This document shows positions 28,531 through 41,577 of a DNA stretch of 64,000 nucleotides, piece by piece. This DNA is from Holacanthus passer (lineage: Eukaryota; Chordata; Actinopteri; Pomacanthidae), in contig JAFREQ010000009.1 of the NCBI GenBank assembly GCA_025331565.1, positions 4,329,501 to 4,393,500 on the forward strand. The letters are read 5' to 3'. A program made the translations under genes and the position numbers. The number at the start of each line of letters is the position of its first letter. Position 1 is the stretch's first letter. The notes beneath the pieces were generated by a model. That model was not told where the DNA came from, ran no database searches, and worked only from the letters and a program-made list of their open reading frames with translations.

Positions 28531-28770
28531 GGGCGAACAAAGGGGCGTCAGCTCGCGCTCTGATTGGCTGCCGGCGCTTGTTTCCAGCGGCAGCGACGAG
28601 TCCGCACCGTTAACGGACACTCGAGCCGCCGAGAACCGGAGGAAGAGGACCGAGGAGGAGGAGTACCGGAGAGCCTGCGTCCCCGGGTCTGGAGAGCCGA
28701 GCAGAGTGAGCAGGAGCCGGCGGGGATCGGAGCGACGCGTCGGTGCAGCTGAAGTAGGCTCGATGATGTC
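28530..28770 (+). promoter_or_regulatory. rassf2: CpG-rich block, likely rassf2 promoter / first exon
   Basis: Against an AT-rich background this 240-base stretch is GC-rich and dense in CpG. It holds an inverted CCAAT box (GATTGGCT, 28561 region) next to GCCGGCGC, and several GGAGG/CCGG motifs. A donor-like GCAGA|GTGAGC occurs at 28701-28710. It is the only CpG-island-like sequence upstream of the rassf2 coding exons, and human RASSF2 is known for CpG-island promoter silencing in tumours. The exact start site and exon limits are inferred. Confidence 0.5.
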
Positions 28771-29334
28771 TGGGTGTTATTATCGTGTTTGTTTGTGCTG
28801 AAAGGCTTCAAAATGTTGTGATAACACGAGTGCAACACATTTATTTATTTTATTTAAAAAAACAGCACAGTCGACGATGATAATGAGGGATATCAGGCGC
28901 ATATGTCGTGTTAAACATGCAGGGATTAGTAGAGATGATGCACTTTGTGTAATCAGCATAAATATTGAGCAGAAAATGATGGAAATGCTGTGTTGGATCA
29001 CATTTGGGATTGTGCAGAGCCATGTTTTAATAAAACAGGTTACATAACAAGCAGTAATAGTTCAGATTCCTGTCAGCTCACATGATCAGACACAGACCAT
29101 CTGCCAGCAGACCTGATGTTTGGGCTTTTAATGTGAACCCAGCTGCCACTTTATCAAGACAACAGAGTTTAATACAGCATGTCCTCCCTTCATGAAGCTT
29201 GTGATGTTCAGCTTTTGTTGCAGCTGTTTCCAAGAGGTGTTGTAGTTTTGCAGAGATGATTAGTCTGTTTGCATTGATAAAGTGTTAAAAAAAAACCCCA
29301 ATGCAATTCAAAAGCAGCACAAGACTCACGATCA

Positions 29335-29760
29335 TTTTTCAGGCTAATTCCATTATTTGTTAGAGTCAGTCTCAGTTTGAGTCCTTTCACGCAAACGATA
29401 TCTCCACCAGACAACAACAGCATTTAGAGAACGTGTTAAAGACAATGTACAAATAAGCAGCAACACAAAAATGAAACAATCATAAAGTTGAATCAAAACA
29501 CTTAAATCATAACATGATTTAACTATTGAGCATCCTGAGGACACGTCCTCAATATTTTAACTTTTAACAACCTGCTTTCTTCAGCTAAAACTAATTCTAT
29601 TATTATTCTCTTATTTTTAGACTCAGTATAGTATCTCAGTCCTTTGAGGCAAACTAAATCTCCACCAGAAAACAACATTTAGACAAAGTGTTGAAACGGT
29701 TACAGTTCAGCAGCAACACAAGCCTCTGAAATGATCATGAAGTTAACGTAAATCCTAAAC
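29335..29760. repeat. Two adjacent copies of a local direct repeat
   Basis: The string CTCCACCAGACAACAACA near 29400 recurs as CTCCACCAGAAAACAACA near 29660, with shared flanks (CTCAGT...TTTGAG before, AGCAGCAACACAA after). A third copy is at about 31182-31375. The copies are not tandem to the base and have diverged. Confidence 0.6.
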
Positions 29761-29879
29761 TGAACATTATAGGTAGGATTCTTTGGAGGGCTGTTGTACA
29801 AAACTGCATCAGTTTTAGGTTTAGTGGACCTGATAAAATAGCAGTGTACTTTTAATCTTTCATAAAAATGTCCAGTCAA

Positions 29880-30130
29880 CTAGGGCTGCAAATATATTCT
29901 CACTCACATTTGGTCTGTTAAATGTTCAGTGGCCATCACAAGTTCCCAGAGCACATGGTGACATCTTAAAATGTCCGACCAAAGTGTCCGAAACTACAAA
30001 GATATTCATCATAGAAGAGTGAAAAAGCCAGAAAATATCATGTTTAAAATGACAGAATCGGTGAAATAACTTGAATTATTAATCAAAACAGTTGCAGATG
30101 AATTTCTTGTTAATCGTTTCAGCTCTTTAG
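29880..30130. repeat. Dispersed repeat copy (ATTAATCG-type family)
   Basis: Begins ACTAGGGCTGCAAATAT and ends CTTGTTAATCGTTTCAGCTC, the boundary wording typical of this fish repeat. It lies in the presumed first rassf2 intron. Confidence 0.55.
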
Positions 30131-31181
30131 TCGCCGAAGCGGCAGGAAGAGTTTCAGCTTGATCTGGACAATCTGGAAGCCACATGCAGATTCAGATCGA
30201 GCCTTTTTTGACAACCCCAGTATGTCTAACAAGGAGCAGGAGAGACAAACACACGCACTATTTTTGGCTCGGTGTTGTGGGCTCATTTCTGGAGCTCAGA
30301 TGTTTTTGGAGTTGCTATGACAATGGTGACAATAGTGAGGCAGAGCATTAGTAATGTGGAGGCTGAAGGCAGGACTGCTGGTGAGTTTGAAAGCGGACAG
30401 GAGGAGGTTTGCAGCTATTCATCGTGCGTTTCAGCCAAAGGCTTTGACAGAGGAGGTTCAGAGAGGCCAAGAGGGCAGAAAACAAGTGTGCGTGTGTGTC
30501 AATGAAAGAGAGAGAGTGGGGGGAGAAGAGTCAGGAAGTTGTGGTCCTGAGTTTTAATAGCACTGTGGACGGCTCCTAGTCTTTCTCAAGGGAACACGAG
30601 GGAGACGGAGGAGAAAGAGCCGAATGGAAAAAACAGACAGACGGCAGAGGGGAAGGAATTTCCCAATCAGGACGGCTACTGGAACAAAACAACTGAGCAG
30701 ATGACGGCAAACGAGAAATAAAGATATAGAGAAAGAGCAAGAGATGGAGACTTGGCTGATGTTGTAATGAGGCAAAGGGGATTTCAGAGAGTCAATCCAG
30801 TCCACATTTGGACTGTTGTCCAGCACAGAGGAAAGCTCCCAGATCTGGATCCAGACTGGGTCAGCTGTGGGTCAGTCTGGCTGCATTTATATGCTGCTGT
30901 GGGCTTCAAAACAAAAGGCAGCTTTCTGCAGCCTGACATGGCTTCATTTATCTCGAGGGAAACTGTTGTGTAGGAAATAGTGCAAATGTAAAGAATGTCA
31001 TACAGATCATTTCCACAGAGACAAGGTCATCTGGTTATATCATAGTAAAGTTGGAAAATACTGCCAAAATTTGATATGAATAGCAATACTGCTGTAAAGT
31101 TTTGGGGGTCCAAACCAGGCTGAGATCATGGTCTCTGATGGAAACACATCAAGGTACTGTATGTGGTGTGTGACTGTAGTT

Positions 31182-31375
31182 ACTATTGAGGACCCTGAGG
31201 TCATGTCCTCTGTACTCTTTCTAAGAATTTTGGCAATTTAACAACCTGCTTTCTTCAACTAAGACTGGTGGGTAATTTTCAGGCTAATGCCATTATTTTT
31301 TTAGAATCACTGAATCTCAGTTTGAGCCAAATAAAATCTCTGCCAGACAACAACATCATTCAGACATTGATTTTA
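31182..31375. repeat. Third copy of the local rassf2-intron repeat
   Basis: Contains CAACCTGCTTTCTTCAACTAA and TTTTCAGGCTAATGCCATTAT, which match the copies at 29335-29760, plus CTCTGCCAGACAACAACATC. Confidence 0.6.
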
Positions 31376-32797
31376 TAAATACTGAATCAAAAATAAAAAC
31401 ATCTTTGAAGTGTTGTTCTTGGTGTCTGGGAAAGGGGGGTTGCCTTTGAGTTGTTTTGACTCCTGACCTCAGTTTTTATAAAATTCTGGTTGTGTTCCTG
31501 GAACTTGGTATTGAACCTCAATACTTTTTTGGTATCATATGACAGTAGCGGAGTCAAATATCTGGTCAGATTTATTGTCTTGTTCACTTATTCTCTCATC
31601 AGATTTTGCCAGTTTTTAGTTGTTTTTTTTACTTGTGCAAAGTTCTTGTACAGCTGCTTGTGTTTGGACAAGTTTTCTATATTTGGTTGAGAAAAGTAAA
31701 ACAAAACCCAGACCTGCCTAACTGTAATGTTGCCTTCACAGCCTGGGAAAGACAAAGCTTTGTCACAATATTACAATAAACACAAACCTTGGACATTAAC
31801 TACTCTCATGTCACAACATCAGTATTGCACTGAAATATCTCCCTGTTCTATCCACTGCGATCATGAGTTGAGGAAAACCACGAAACTCCACATTTATCCC
31901 AAGAGTGAATGATAATCCAGCAGCAGCCTCAAAGTTAAATGTCCTATTTGATCTTTATGTCAGGTGGTAACATCAGGGAGGGATCCATTTTGCTATCGGA
32001 TGACAGTTTAGTGACTTAAAGTTCACGTCGATCTTGTGACTTGCCAGACAATTACAACATTGTCTTGGTTTGACAGCCGGCCACATGTCAGTCTCAGACC
32101 ACTGGCATCACCTGCTAATGTGTCTACGAGCACAGCCGCCCTTGACCACGACCGCAGTATTAAAGACTAATGATTTCCATTGTGTAGGTGAATGGTTCGC
32201 TTTTGAGCGCTTGACATGGCTAATATAGGTGATGAAATATTGATAGGCCTTGGCGGGGGACTGGGCTGATTGGTGTTTAATATTTAATTCCTGCACAATA
32301 ACTGAACACATTTATTTCAGAGATTGACAGCTTCAGGTTATTTATCAGCGTTGTGTGTTTAAAGCTGCTACATAACTCCGCTTGTCAGGTTTTGAATACC
32401 TTTGTTTACCATATGTTTAGATATGATCGGAGTGTTTAGATGGGAAGGGAAGAAAAAAAAGAAAGTTTATATGTGGGTCTGTCACTGTTTGTGTCAGTGC
32501 TTTCTGTTTGGGTGTGCATGATAATTCATCTGTGCCGCTTGAATTGAGGAAGTTTTGGGCTGTGTAAAGGCTAGTGTCAGTTTCCTGTGTGACTGACTGA
32601 GCAAAGGAGGAAGCGATTAAACGGAAGGGGAGCACTTCCTTTAAAACGCCCCGTCTTCCCCATCTGGTCGCCGTCACACTTACAAGAAAAGACCCTGAAG
32701 AAACTGACACCTGAGTGACAAGACGGCTAATACCTGAGGATACATACAAAATCCACTCGCCTAACCTTTGTGTCTCTCTCTGTCTCAACATCTGCAG

Positions 32798-32843
32798 CTC
32801 CGTCTTTCTGGCGACTCAACAACATCGCACAGTCCTCACTACG
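32798..32843 (+). other. rassf2: Candidate noncoding exon of rassf2
   Basis: A 46-base segment lies between a good acceptor (TCTCTCTGTCTCAACATCTGCAG, partly pyrimidine-rich) and a near-consensus donor (TACG|GTAAGA). It has no ATG and sits between the CpG-rich block and the first coding exon, as expected for a 5' UTR exon. Confidence 0.45.
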
Positions 32844-33289
32844 GTAAGATCACGTGTAGACTGACAATTATACCGTACTTATCTGACAAGTATGACTCTC
32901 TGACTTTTACTTTAATGTTTTGTTACTTGGTCCGTCATAAAGGCACAGACTGTGTTACAATATAGAAATAATAATAGGGAATGAAACCATGCTTTCAACT
33001 AATGAGCAGAGCATTTCTCAAAGTTACGCAATTATAGACGCACACAAGTTTCAAAAGTCTGCTAATTTTATTAATGCTATATATGTAAATGAATGGAAAA
33101 CCAGGATTGCCTTGAACTGTAGGAAATGAATGTTTTGCAAGTATCTGGTCAAAAATAAAAGTAATGGGCAAATTAAAAATTTGATCTGATGATGGCACTT
33201 GATAGATTGATTCAGATGTGTTGTCTGGCAATCATGAATGTTGCCAATCCATACAGTAGTTTCTGAGATATTTTACTGGATAAATGAAG

Positions 33290-33550
33290 TCTTTGTGGAA
33301 AAGTGGGCCACCAAGTTGTAAAGATTCATCCTCTGAACACCATGAATATCTGTATACAATTTCATAACAATCCATCCAATAGTTGTTGAGATATTTCACT
33401 GAAAACAAAAACTGTCAACCTGCATGGTGGCGGTAGATGGAAAGTCAGTAGGATTCACCCTCTGGGGACCATGAATGTCTTTATCAAATTTCATGGCAAT
33501 CCATTTGAGATATTTCAGTCTGGACTAAAGTGGCAGACAGACATACTGAC
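33290..33550 (+). repeat. Dispersed fish repeat (CATGGCAATCCATCCAATAG family)
   Basis: Two tandem-like halves both read 'ACCATGAAT..., ..TTTCAT.ACAATCCAT..., GAGATATTTCA'. The tail AAAGTGGCAGACAGACATAC resembles the known fish element. Related copies are at about 46740-46985 and 54290-54645. Confidence 0.6.
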
Positions 33551-34416
33551 TTTGGAAGCATGAAATACAGAGAAAGAGAGAAAACAAGATCCAGGGAATA
33601 AAATCTTCACTCTCATGTTTCTAGAGTTGTAAAAAGAAAAAATATCTTCACTTCTTTGAATTTGAATTTCATTTCATTTCAATTTCATTTTCGGGACAGA
33701 GAGATTGTGTGTGCTGTCAGTACAGATACAAACATGATAGATAAATGCGTATAATGTGGGCAGCCAGTAGCTCGTTCAGAGATAAATGTTTAAGCAGCTG
33801 AAATGATTTGGCTCTGCGGGTGGCCCATATGTCCTGCACCTGTTCATCTCCTTCCAGAGGCTTCTGTCCTGGCTCCTCTGCACATACACAAAGGCAAACG
33901 CACACACTCGATCAGCAAGGAAAACTCTCTGGGGCGATGGCTGGGTGCCATTCAAAACAGCTGCATGTGTGCGTACGTGAGTGTTTATGTGCAAGAGAGA
34001 GAGACAAAGACACGAGGAGAGAATTAAAGGGGTGACAGGAAAGAAAAAATATGTTGTAGGCCAGAGGAGGAAGAGAGTGTGGAGGGCAGCTGTCTTGCTC
34101 CATCACACACCAAGTGCTTTGTGCAGTGAGACACACTGTTGTGGTGGTTTAGCTGTTATCTGTGTGTCGATCAGTCTCTTGAAGGAAATAGATTAACAGG
34201 AAAGTAGATATGATCTTCTGTTATTGTTTACTGTGTGCCGCTTCACCTCCTCCTCCTCCTCTTCCTGCAATCGCTTTCCTCCTCAGCAGGCTGCCGTCCT
34301 ACGATCTGCTGCTCGCTGCTGGTCATGAGGAGTCATGAGACTGAATCAGATGGATGAAAGTTATTAACTGTCTGTCTCTGTTCTTTGTCTCTCAGCTCCT
34401 CTCATGCTGACTGAGG

Positions 34417-37400
34417 ATGGATAACACACAGTACGGGGTGCAGATCGGAGAGAACAAGTTCATCAGCAAGTAAGGATTAAATCTCTCTCGCATGAGCACA
34501 CATACACATATACGAACGCCTGTTTATGCATAAGAAATGGTTGAGCATGTTATGACGTTAAACTCATGTCAAATAGTCTGACTTGTGAAGAACATGTATT
34601 TATTTATGTATGTCTGTGGTTGAAAATAACAGTGTGTGAAATTGGGATTTCCAAGTAACCACACTTGTGATTTTACAAGTTTTAGCCTCTTAACTATTTG
34701 CAAATGTTCCTTCACTGCTAACCATTTTCCAAGCATACATACATTTATTGATTCAAGTATATATTATGTACAGTAAGTACTTGATTTAAGTATAGCAATA
34801 GTGCCCAAATCAGGTTTATTTAAATAGCACAATATTGCAAATTTGCCTCAGGAGGTTTCACAGCAGACTGTGCAGCATATGACCCAGCGCAGTTCAGATG
34901 AGGAAAACCTCTTCCAAAAACCCCTTTAACCCTATAACGATTCCTTTTAAATGGAAGAAACCTCAGCAAGAGCAACAGACGAGGGACATGCAATAGATGT
35001 CGTGTTTACAGATCGGACCAACATAGTGAAATTACAGTATGGACAATCAGGATGACGAAACAAAACAGATTGTAAACATACACAAAGAATGGATTCAAGA
35101 GATTGCTGAACAACTTCTGGTGTTGCCAAATTGGCCTGAGCCACAAGACCTCTCCACCATGGAGACCTGGAGGAGGAAAGCACACAAATACACAAACACA
35201 AGAGGCAAAGCTCAAGCACACCATTCATACAGATAGGAGAAAGAAAACAAACACGCAGACAGACAGAGAGAGAGAGAGAGAGACATGAGGAGAGGCTGAA
35301 TCTCCTGGAGCACCAAGATCCAAAACATCTGGAATGAGGCACCGACAGCGAGATGAGAAAGAGAGGTCCCCGGATGGCTAATTGTGGAGAGAACAGAAAA
35401 AAGAGATTACAAGGAAGAGAAAATAAGGAGAGAAAGAAAGAGAGGGCTCACTGCTGTGGGACACAAACAAACAGAGGGTTAGTGAGATGCAGTGGTTTAC
35501 AGAAGGTTTACAGTATTCCCAGCTCACATAAGCTTAGAAGACATTGTAAAACAATGATGTTAACAGGGTAAATCCTAATGTACAAAACCAGATCCACATA
35601 TTCAGAAAGAGAACATTTCCAAACATTAATACAACAGAAATGTCCCATTCTCTAAACTTCTTGCCAAAGCCAAAATCTCTTCATCAAAACAAAATCAAAC
35701 ATATGATCTTCAGAAAAAGCCAGAAAAAAAATCAGGATTCTTTGTATATTTTTTAAAAGAACTTGGCCTCCTTTGGTCAATGTACATGCAGTGATGAAAG
35801 TGAAATTCATCCTAACACAAATAACACAGATCCTGTTGATCCTCTGAGATGCATTTTTATCTGCAACTACATCAGTTTCAGGGAGCAGTTTGTAATTGAA
35901 TCCACAAAGACTTCTCCCTTCTCATTCAGGTTTTAGGATTGATGATAAGACAGTACAATATTAAAAATCGACTTACAGAGGCCTGAAAACCAGTTATATC
36001 TATGTACATGCAACATAAACTACAATATTAACACGATCACCAAGTCAACTTGCTATTTTTACAGTCGCAAGAAGGGACTATTATGAAAACACACAATTAA
36101 TGTTGAGTTCAGGTGCTTGTTGTTTGTTCCAAAATCCACAATTTATGAGGTGGCTGCCAAAAAAAAGTTGTGCGTTCGCATGCTATGTTGTTAGAAAATC
36201 AGACCCAGAACACAACAGGAGACAAATGTAGACACAGAGCTGGATGATAGACTTATGTTACTGTTTATCCACTTTTAGCCGGATCATACTGGGATAACAC
36301 GATGTTGTCATATGAAAAAAAAATCTCTTTACTTTTACTGTAGCACTGAAAACCTATAGTGAAGACTGTTGCTTGTTGGAAAGGGCTGAGCTTAAAATTT
36401 TTGAAGACATTTGTAAAAGAGTCCCTGTTTCTTTGCCAAGTAACAATCATGTAAATGGTTGTGGTCAGCAGTAATGTGAAGTGAAGTGTACAGTTAGTGG
36501 GCTAAAAACGTGAAATCAGAGGCTCCTTTAAACAGTATTTCCTCCTCAGTGATTCAACATCTCTGTCTTCAGGGTCACAGTCCTCTCACATCTAAAGACC
36601 TACAACCTCTACTATGAAGGACAGAATCTACAGCTCAGACACAGAGAAGTGGGTATTTGTAGCTGTGTGTGTGTGTGTGTGTGTTTACTCTTATTTTACT
36701 CCTTCAGTCCTCCTTTTCAGCAGAAGCATCTGAATGTCTCCACTCTTCAACACTGTCTGTTTTTCTGTCTTTGCTTTTCCTCTCACTCATTTGCCATCTA
36801 ACATATCCCACCCATTATCCCAAAGGGGTAATAACTGTCCATTGTGTGTATTTATATGTGTGTGTGTGCCTTGATCACAGCTCCTCTCTCCCAACAGGAG
36901 GAGGGGGAGCTGATCTTCGAGGGCTTGCTGAATATCTTCTGGGGCCTGCGGCGACCAATCAGGCTTCAGATGCAGGATGACCACGAGCGAATCCGACCGC
37001 CCCCCTCCTCGACGTCCTGGCACTCTGGATGCAATTTGGACAGTCAGGGGTAAGAGGTCCAGACAGATCCGGTTACACCTCTCTGACCGGAAATGGTGAT
37101 GCACAGTAGGCCAGCGGGGGCAGATATAGATTATGTCTAGTTTGTCTGATGGAAATTAGATTTGTGTCGCCACTTTTTGGTGATGCATGGTGGCATTACT
37201 TGATATTCAGATTTCATCCCATGCAACAAATACATGATTCATTTCCACAGTTTGCTAAATCCTTTGATGAAACACCAAATGGAAAGTGGTCCATAGACAA
37301 AAATGAACCTTTTAACTGGCTGGCTCCGTTTTGGATTTTGCCCCAAGCTACCACAAATCAATTTGTGTCAATAGGCTTGAAGCCCCATTTTCAGCTCTGT

Positions 37401-40400
37401 ATTCCCGTTTATCAGAAGAGGCTATTCTTGTTCCAGCAGTAACAGAGCTCATGGGAACGCAGCTGGGTGTTTAGAGGACAAAATAACTTCAAGCAACCAT
37501 ATCGCCTTCAGAGCCACAGCTGCAAAGTTGCTTTTTATTAGGTTGGATGCCGGTTGCATGTTTTAAAAGCAAAGTACAGACAACTTCTGAAACCTAGAGC
37601 TCCAAAGAGAATAATCCATACTCATATTGCTGGTACTTCAATCCGAAATGACTTAAAAAATTAATGGAAATACTCTCAATATACTCACAAATCTTGACAG
37701 CATATAACTGCATCAGCGAAGTGAATCAGCTGTCACAAAGTGAAACCAACGATGATATGACAGACACAATGTGGTGTATAAGTGGTTAACAAAATGCTGC
37801 TACTTGGCAGGAAATCTAATAAGACTCACATTTGTATCAGTGTTTATAGTGGTAATGTTGTTAAAGTCCTTATTCTTACAGTTATTATTACTTACAGTGC
37901 TATTCTGTAGTGTAACTCTCCTCACTTTTGTCTAAAAATAATCAAGTTGTTTTTCATCTACAGCCAATATCATTAAATGTAATAACAGTTTGTATCTAAA
38001 AGAGTCTTTACAGTCGCTTCATCTCTCACTCCTGTTGTTGTTTCCTTTTTGAAGTTCCCCCAGCAGCACAGATGGTCAACAGGCCACACAGCAGAGCCCG
38101 CCCACAGTGGAAGTGACGCCACCTGACAGCCAACGAGAGGACAACGGTGTGATGGAAGAACAGACAGATGGTGAGTGGCTTTACTGACTATACAAATAAA
38201 GTATAACACTGTGCATCACAACTATCCCAAAACAACTGAGTTAATAAAGAGTTCACCTTCACTTGTTTTACTTGTCTCATCAGTTGCCAAGACTAAAAAA
38301 AGAAACATTGCATGAGGTCATGAAATCAAATTAACTTAGCTCTAAAAACACTGTGGACCAAATCTCTAATTAACTCTCAGCTGCCTTATATAAGCATACC
38401 ATCACTGCTGGGTGGAAACCTCTCACCTCCTGCATGGCAACGTCTTGTGAGGAAGGAATTAAAGCCTTATTCTTAATTTGTCCATCTTCTTTTCAATTCT
38501 TAGAGGAGTAGTAGTTGAAATGAAAATGTAAAGCCTGTGCACATTTGGTTTAGAACCCCTGATTCCAAAAAAGTTGGGACACTATGTGAAACGTAAATAA
38601 AAACGCAATGAAATAATTTACAAATGAACTGTGTTTACCAGTAACAGTTTTACAAAGTATTCCCTTTACAATTGTGTATATCACAAAGTGGTGACCTTCA
38701 CCCCGTCTTTGTTTTATACAGCATCCCAACTTTCTTGGAGTCAAGGTCGTATGAGGTTTGCATTGAAAATGGTAATAGAAAATAGAAAATGAAGTGAGCA
38801 CCTCTCTCTCATATTTCAACCTGCGTAAACATTAGAAATACTAATTTTATTTCCAGTTCTGAACAGGTGATGTTTATTTTCATGATGTCAGTGTGATTAA
38901 ATCCAGCGTTAAGATATCTATTTTTTAGTAGTAGTCAGTATTGTAAGTTCCCAATTTAAAGATAAACCAACATTTCTGTTCATGTTAAAGAATAACAACA
39001 GATGATCTGAGGTAATGATTGCTCGTTTGACAGAGGACAGCGAGAGCTCCGCTCAGCTCCTCCGGACGAAGAGCGATGCCGGGGTCTTACGACGGGGCCA
39101 GCGCCGATCACCGAGTGACCAGAGGAAAATTCGACGCCATCGCTTCTCCATCAACGGACACTTCTACAACCATAAGGTGAAACCAGCCCCAAGTGTTTTG
39201 TCAGTGCATCCCTGGAAAGTCTGAAAACAGGATGCAAATAATGTACATGTTGTAATCAGTTAACTATAGTTAGTGTCATGGAGTTTTGATGTTGGTGTTT
39301 TAAGCTCACAAATTTACGCAGATTTACAATATTTAGGAGGCTGAATTCATGTTTTGATGTTTTTTTTTCCTCAGACAGCAGTGTTTACCCCGGCTTACGG
39401 CTCAGTGACTAATGTTCGGATAAACAGCTGCATGACCACACCTCAGGTGCTCCGGGTTCTCCTCAACAAGTTTAAAATTGAAAATAGCCCAGATGACTTT
39501 GCGATCTACCTCGTCCATGCAAGTGGAGGTGAGCCTGAATTATTCCATTTATTTCTCGTTTGTCCGGTGTGCTAAAGCTGGTTTAGCGCTGTGAAGAGAT
39601 GGAATTCATTTCTAATGGTATATACATGTATAAGTATATATGTAATTAGTTAGGTTTCTGTTAATCGATACCTTTGCGGATGTGTCGATGTTTCAGAGCG
39701 TGTGAAACTGAAGCGGAGTGACTATCCTCTGGTGCTGAGAGTAATGCAGGGTCCATGTGAGCAGGTCTGCAAGGTTTTCCTCATGGAAGAAGACCTGGGA
39801 GAAGAAGTCACATATGATGTAAATCACTGCATTCATTGTATTTATTTTTTTCTTTAAAGGAGTTTTGAGATACAGAGATGGCTGGATGACTCTTGGCTAT
39901 ACATGAGCATGCCTTATTTCGTTTGCCAGCGTGCAGCCACAAAATCCCTGCCTCTGTGTCTCCAATATAATTTTATTTACCTCACATTAGTCTCTCTTAT
40001 GGTCATGAGCTTTGGGTAGTGACTGAAAGAACGAGATTGCAGATACAAAAGTGTTTCCTCTGCAGGGTGGCTGGGCTCAGCTTTAGTGATCAGGTGAGGA
40101 GCTCTGATGAGGATGCCTCCTGGGTAACCCGGGGTAGACCCAGAACTCACTGGCGGGATTATATATCTTAACTGGCCTGGGAATGCTTCGGGGTCCCCCA
40201 GGAGGAGCTGGATACATTGCTGGGGAAAGGGACGTCTGAATACCTTGCTTAGCCTGCTGCCACCACGTCCCGTCCCCGGATGAGCAGATAAAAATGGATG
40301 GTCTCTCTTTTTTGTGCTTTGTCATTACATTTCTCTTCTCTTCCACCAGGTGGCGCAGTATATCAAGTTTGAAATGCCTGTGCTGCAGAGTTTCATCACC

Positions 40401-40715
40401 AAACTGAAAGAGGAGGAGGACCGAGAGGTGCAGAAACTCAGGAAAAGGTACAAAAATACTGTTCATAATCTAGTTCACTTCATCACCTTGAGTCTTTTTC
40501 CCTTTTACCACATTTGTCAACATGTTCATTAGATGTTATTATAAAAATTGACACAAGAGAGTCTACATAGTATTAAAAGAAAATATATCCTCGCTGACAC
40601 ACACATTCATTTATTCTCTCTCCATCTGTCTGCTTGTACTTGTAGGTACACTTACCTGCGGTGTATAATTGAGAAGCAGCTCAGTTGTCTTCCAGAGGGG
40701 GCGACGTGTATGTGA
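34417..40715 (+). CDS. rassf2: Ras association domain family member 2
   Basis: Coding exons: 34417-34469, 36573-36648, 36898-37049, 38055-38170, 39034-39176, 39375-39528, 39697-39818, 40350-40447, 40646-40715. They join in phase to 327 aa (human 326). RASSF2 is a scaffold that binds K-Ras-GTP through a Ras-association domain and MST kinases through a C-terminal SARAH coiled coil, and acts as a tumour suppressor. A basic nuclear-localisation-like cluster (QRRSPSDQRKIRRHRF) precedes the RA domain, which spans roughly residues 183-270 (TPAYGSVTNVRIN..., FKIENSPDDFAIYLVH). The SARAH segment is about 273-320 (YIKFEMPVL, LKEEEDREVQKL). The linker encoded by 38055-38170 is the least conserved part. 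The start codon follows a short leader in an exon that begins at 34396. The C-terminus after the SARAH segment (CLPEGATCM) differs from mammals. Confidence 0.95.
34810..35015. repeat. Dispersed fish repeat in rassf2 intron
   Basis: Wording such as CAGGTTTATTTAAATAGCAC, ATGGAAGAAACCTCAGCAAG (followed by AGCAACAGACGAGGGA) and GCAATAGATGTCGTGT is characteristic of a repeat seen throughout fish genomes. The class is uncertain. Confidence 0.55.
38563..38740. mobile_element. Short nonautonomous DNA element with terminal inverted repeats
   Basis: TTCCAAAAAAGTTGGGAC at 38563-38580 faces an imperfect inverted copy, ATCCCAACTTTCTTGGAG, at 38723-38740. The 178-base unit matches a MITE-like repeat widespread in vertebrates, especially fish. 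It has no coding capacity and lies in a rassf2 intron. The target-site duplication is not clear. Confidence 0.65.
40001..40305 (+). mobile_element. 3' end of a non-LTR retrotransposon (reverse-transcriptase C-terminal remnant)
   Basis: GGTCATGAGCTTTGGGTAGT, CTGCAGGGTGGCTGGGCTCA and GGGGTAGACCCAGAACTCAC encode a broken reading (GHELW..., RRVAGLS-like, GRPRT.WRDY-like) typical of the end of a fish LINE ORF2. A 3' tail ends AAAAATGGATGG. Frames are broken, so it is dead. It lies directly before the rassf2 exon at 40350. Confidence 0.65.
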
Positions 40716-41577
40716 TCCAAACCATACCCTCCTCCCACCTGTGACCAAGAGAGCGACCAAGAATCGCCTGACAAAAACCCAATGTGCTGTGTTTCAGCAA
40801 TGACCCTCTGACTTCTTGCCTCTGCATGGGGTCTTTTTCAAATCGTCCAATCAGCCATCATACAGACCAAACTTAAACATGCTTGACTTAAACACGTGCA
40901 TGTTAAGTGTGACCATCTCAGCAGCAGTTTTCAGAGTCGCGACGGCTCTCACGGCCTCGTAAAGAGTCTCTATTCAGACCCAATCACACTCTCTCTGTTT
41001 TTCTTTGTTTCTCCGTGTCATCACATACAGTACAAACAGAAAGACATTCCTCTCCTCCTGAGTGATTTCAACCTTTTTGCAGAGCGGTACTTTGCAGAAT
41101 GAGCCTAAAATGAGACGTCCTGTGTTCAGTCTGTGTTACAGATTTCAAGGTGATCTTCAAAATAGATTTAAAGCACAAATGTCCCATAATATGAGCTTAG
41201 TAAAGTGCCTGTAAAAGGTTTCTTCAAGCACAACGACACCTGGGAAATTTTTTGAGCGATGTTAACTGGAAAGTACATGGTTACCTGTTACCAACAACAG
41301 TATCAGTCAATGTGAAACCAACCAACTCAGCCGCTGACTACATCCTGTTCCATTGTGCCTGCGTGCCTTTGTGCTCCTCGCTGTTTGAGAATTTGTTAAA
41401 TATTGTAACTAACGGAATTTCATTGACCCTTAAAGTTCACTGCAGGGATTTTTGAGGGCCATGTGAACAGATAATCTGCTTACGTTGTGACCATCAGTCT
41501 GTTGGGCGTCCGATGGTGACACCTGTCTTTCTGTAGTCATTCACACTGAATGTTAAATGCATGTAATGATTGAAGTC

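Noticed and set aside
28391..28801. 136-aa ORF across the CpG-rich block
   Set aside because: Basic low-complexity reading of GC-rich DNA; better explained as promoter and 5' UTR.
32417..32791. 124-aa minus-strand ORF
   Set aside because: No homology recognised and no splice or promoter context.
40001..40305. Possible extra rassf2 exon
   Set aside because: The wording matches a LINE 3' end with broken frames, not rassf2.
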